The notes under the pieces are model-generated. The model was not told where the DNA came from. It made no database searches and saw only the letters and a list, made by a program, of their open reading frames with translations. A program made the position numbers and the translations under genes. Of a DNA stretch of 64,000 bases, positions 62,401-64,000 are shown one piece after another (the first letter of the stretch is position 1; the number at the start of each line of letters is the position of its first letter). The DNA is from Euonymus europaeus (Eukaryota; Streptophyta; Magnoliopsida; Celastrales; Celastraceae), in contig OY756963.1 of NCBI GenBank assembly GCA_963580455.1, forward strand, positions 16,945,555 to 17,009,554, read 5' to 3'.

Positions 62401-62599
62401 TGAAAAGAACTCTATTTCGAGTTGTAATCTAAAGGAAAATTAGTTGCCTTCACACCGTCATCTTTAACTCTTCCAAGCTCATATGTTGAATCAGTAATCG
62501 TCTCCGTCAAATTTTTTTTTTTGAATAATATAATTGTTTTGAGATGCTCCTGAAATCTCTCTCCACACCAAACTTGTGCAGTTCTGCTATACAATTACC

Positions 62600-63540
62600 A
62601 CTCATTGATGATTTACCATAATGGAGAATTAACAATAGTCAAAATTTTCAATCCCAATAAAATCAACATGTTGTACCTTGAAATTTGGTACCAGTCGTGA
62701 TTGTGAGATGTATGAACAATGCAAACTGAAACTGTCATGCAATCTAAATTTTCCTTATATGGGTTATCCTTTTCAAGAGGATTATCATCTTCAATTACGA
62801 CAATTTTATGCTTACCTTTCACCACTAGAGGCATCTTCAAGCCATTCTAATATTGATCTTGTACCTCTGGCGCATTCTCTACTATTGCCTGAACTTCAAC
62901 AGTTTTTAATTCGACTTCCGAAACAGTTATTTCAGCTTAAAATTCAATTTGCAACGAGAGAGCCGTAAGCACAGGTTGACTCTCCACTTTTGCAGTGTTG
63001 GGTTGCTTATGATCATAGAACAACATTGTGATCTTCGTTCCTTCCCACCTAAACGAATACCGATTGTGTCTTTTAATATGTAACCCATGAACATCCAATT
63101 GCCATGACATCGCCAACACACTATGGCCAACATCCATATCAACCACATAACAAATAACATCATATTTGTAATAGTTACCAATGGAAATACGAACTTTGCA
63201 AACTTCAATGGAGTTCATCACTTCATCTTTTCTGTAGGTAATTTTAGGTGGTCAACTAATCTCCTGGCAATAAGATCGCATACCTTCTTATCAATAGAAC
63301 AAGCAGAATTGAAAATCCTATTTTGTTAAAATTGAACCGGCAACCTGGCTCAGTTTTTGAACTCTTCGATTAACGACTTTTGAAATTTGTGGATCAGCGA
63401 CACTGACCCGTGGATCTACAGGTTGATTTCGTGTCACGGTCACCATCGTTATGCCAAACGGAATCATCCCACGATCACTGCCGTTAGCACTTCGATTTCT
63501 CCCTCCATTGTTCACCATCGAACCGGGCAAATCCTTGCTC
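62600..63540 (-). pseudogene. Ty3/gypsy gag-protease relic
   Basis: On the minus strand one reading frame runs from 63530 to 62613 with a few stops. Around 63221-62937 it reads VRISIGNYYKYDVICYVVDM, then DVGHSVLAMSWQLDVHGLH. This matches the retropepsin region of plant Ty3/gypsy polyproteins (usual text: fsig.y.d.v.cDVvpMd.chlLLGRPWQ.D). The active-site triad Asp-Ser-Gly expected upstream is lost (the frame has [15 protein letters not shown] near 63.28 kb). No reverse transcriptase follows within reach. The relic lies opposite to CLPX. Confidence 0.75.
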
Positions 63541-64000
63541 CTACACTGATTGACACGGGAAACGTGAAAAAGGCTAAGCCAACATCTAAACCAAAGAATA
63601 CTTGAATCCCCTAGGGAAAGTGAATAATTGTTTGAATTGTTTATACAATTTAGTTGAAAATTATTTGCTCCGAATGGTAATTGATCGACTATCTTTTATA
63701 AGAGTTTTTCTCTCTGATTGGCGACCAATTGGATCCTTTCTTAATGCTGTCTTTTTTGCGACTGAAAAAAAAAAAGGAAACAGAGAATGCCGACTTTGTT
63801 TAGCACAGATGTGTCTAGCCCATCTCTCAACTCACTAGTAAGATATAAGCTAAATGGCTAGGGCTTTATTTTTCACTACCTCAGAACATCAGTTTCCTGA
63901 TTGCTTGATGCTGAGGTGTGCCTTGAGGACTGTGTCTTGATTGGTTTGCAAAGCCTTGAAATTCTTTTTACTATTACTGATAACTGCATATTGACGACAT
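63541..64000. other. Unassigned DNA at window edge
   Basis: No gene or element is recognised. In particular, no CLPX exon encoding the segment after GDNIQ was found up to the end. Confidence 0.45.

Overview
The window looks like nuclear DNA of a flowering plant, most likely a eudicot. The evidence is many-exon genes with short AT-rich introns and GT-AG splice sites, two recognisable plant housekeeping genes, and a dense load of plant-type transposons (MULE, hAT, PIF/Harbinger, CACTA, Ty3/gypsy, TRIM, LINE, SINE). The species cannot be named from the sequence. No rRNA gene, functional tRNA gene, CRISPR array or bacterial-style operon was seen.

Layout. 0.4-8.7 kb: a decayed MULE transposase, two hAT-type MITEs with clear target-site duplications, a CACTA end with a fold-back MITE inside it, and otherwise gene-free DNA. 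8.7-23.7 kb (minus): a complete 28-coding-exon CAND1 gene. Its exons join in frame to 3657 nt (1218 aa plus stop), and its introns carry SINEs and a hAT MITE. 25.2-27.2 kb (minus): a broken Ty3/gypsy element (gag relic, primer-binding site, LTR). 27.3-45 kb: an AT-rich, repeat-rich stretch without an intact gene. It holds a 2.1-kb solo LTR, internal duplications, a PIF MITE and fragments resembling PRPP synthetase, a MYB-CC coiled-coil exon and RPA70-type OB folds. That mixture is what a Helitron-type gene-capturing element would leave, but no Helitron ends were found. 46.1-50.6 kb: a PIF/Harbinger element with both of its genes, each broken by one stop codon.

50.77-54.0 kb (plus): the first eight exons of a mitochondrial ClpX (CLPX) gene, beginning about 150 bp from the PIF element. 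The rest of CLPX is not in the window. Exon 8 ends in a normal splice donor and is followed by at least 10 kb of nested transposons: a 4.04-kb hAT with an 8-bp TSD and a frameshifted transposase, a LINE relic split by a TRIM-like element, a hAT derivative inside another repeat, and a Ty3/gypsy protease relic. Either CLPX has a giant transposon-filled intron, or it is truncated.

How the genes work: CAND1 is the exchange factor for cullin-RING ubiquitin ligases, in cytosol and nucleus. CLPX is the AAA+ unfoldase of the mitochondrial ClpXP protease. Both act in protein turnover, but nothing here suggests they are co-regulated. Everything else appears to be mobile DNA or its debris. Exon borders were set by hand from reading frame, splice consensus and family knowledge, with no alignment or search.
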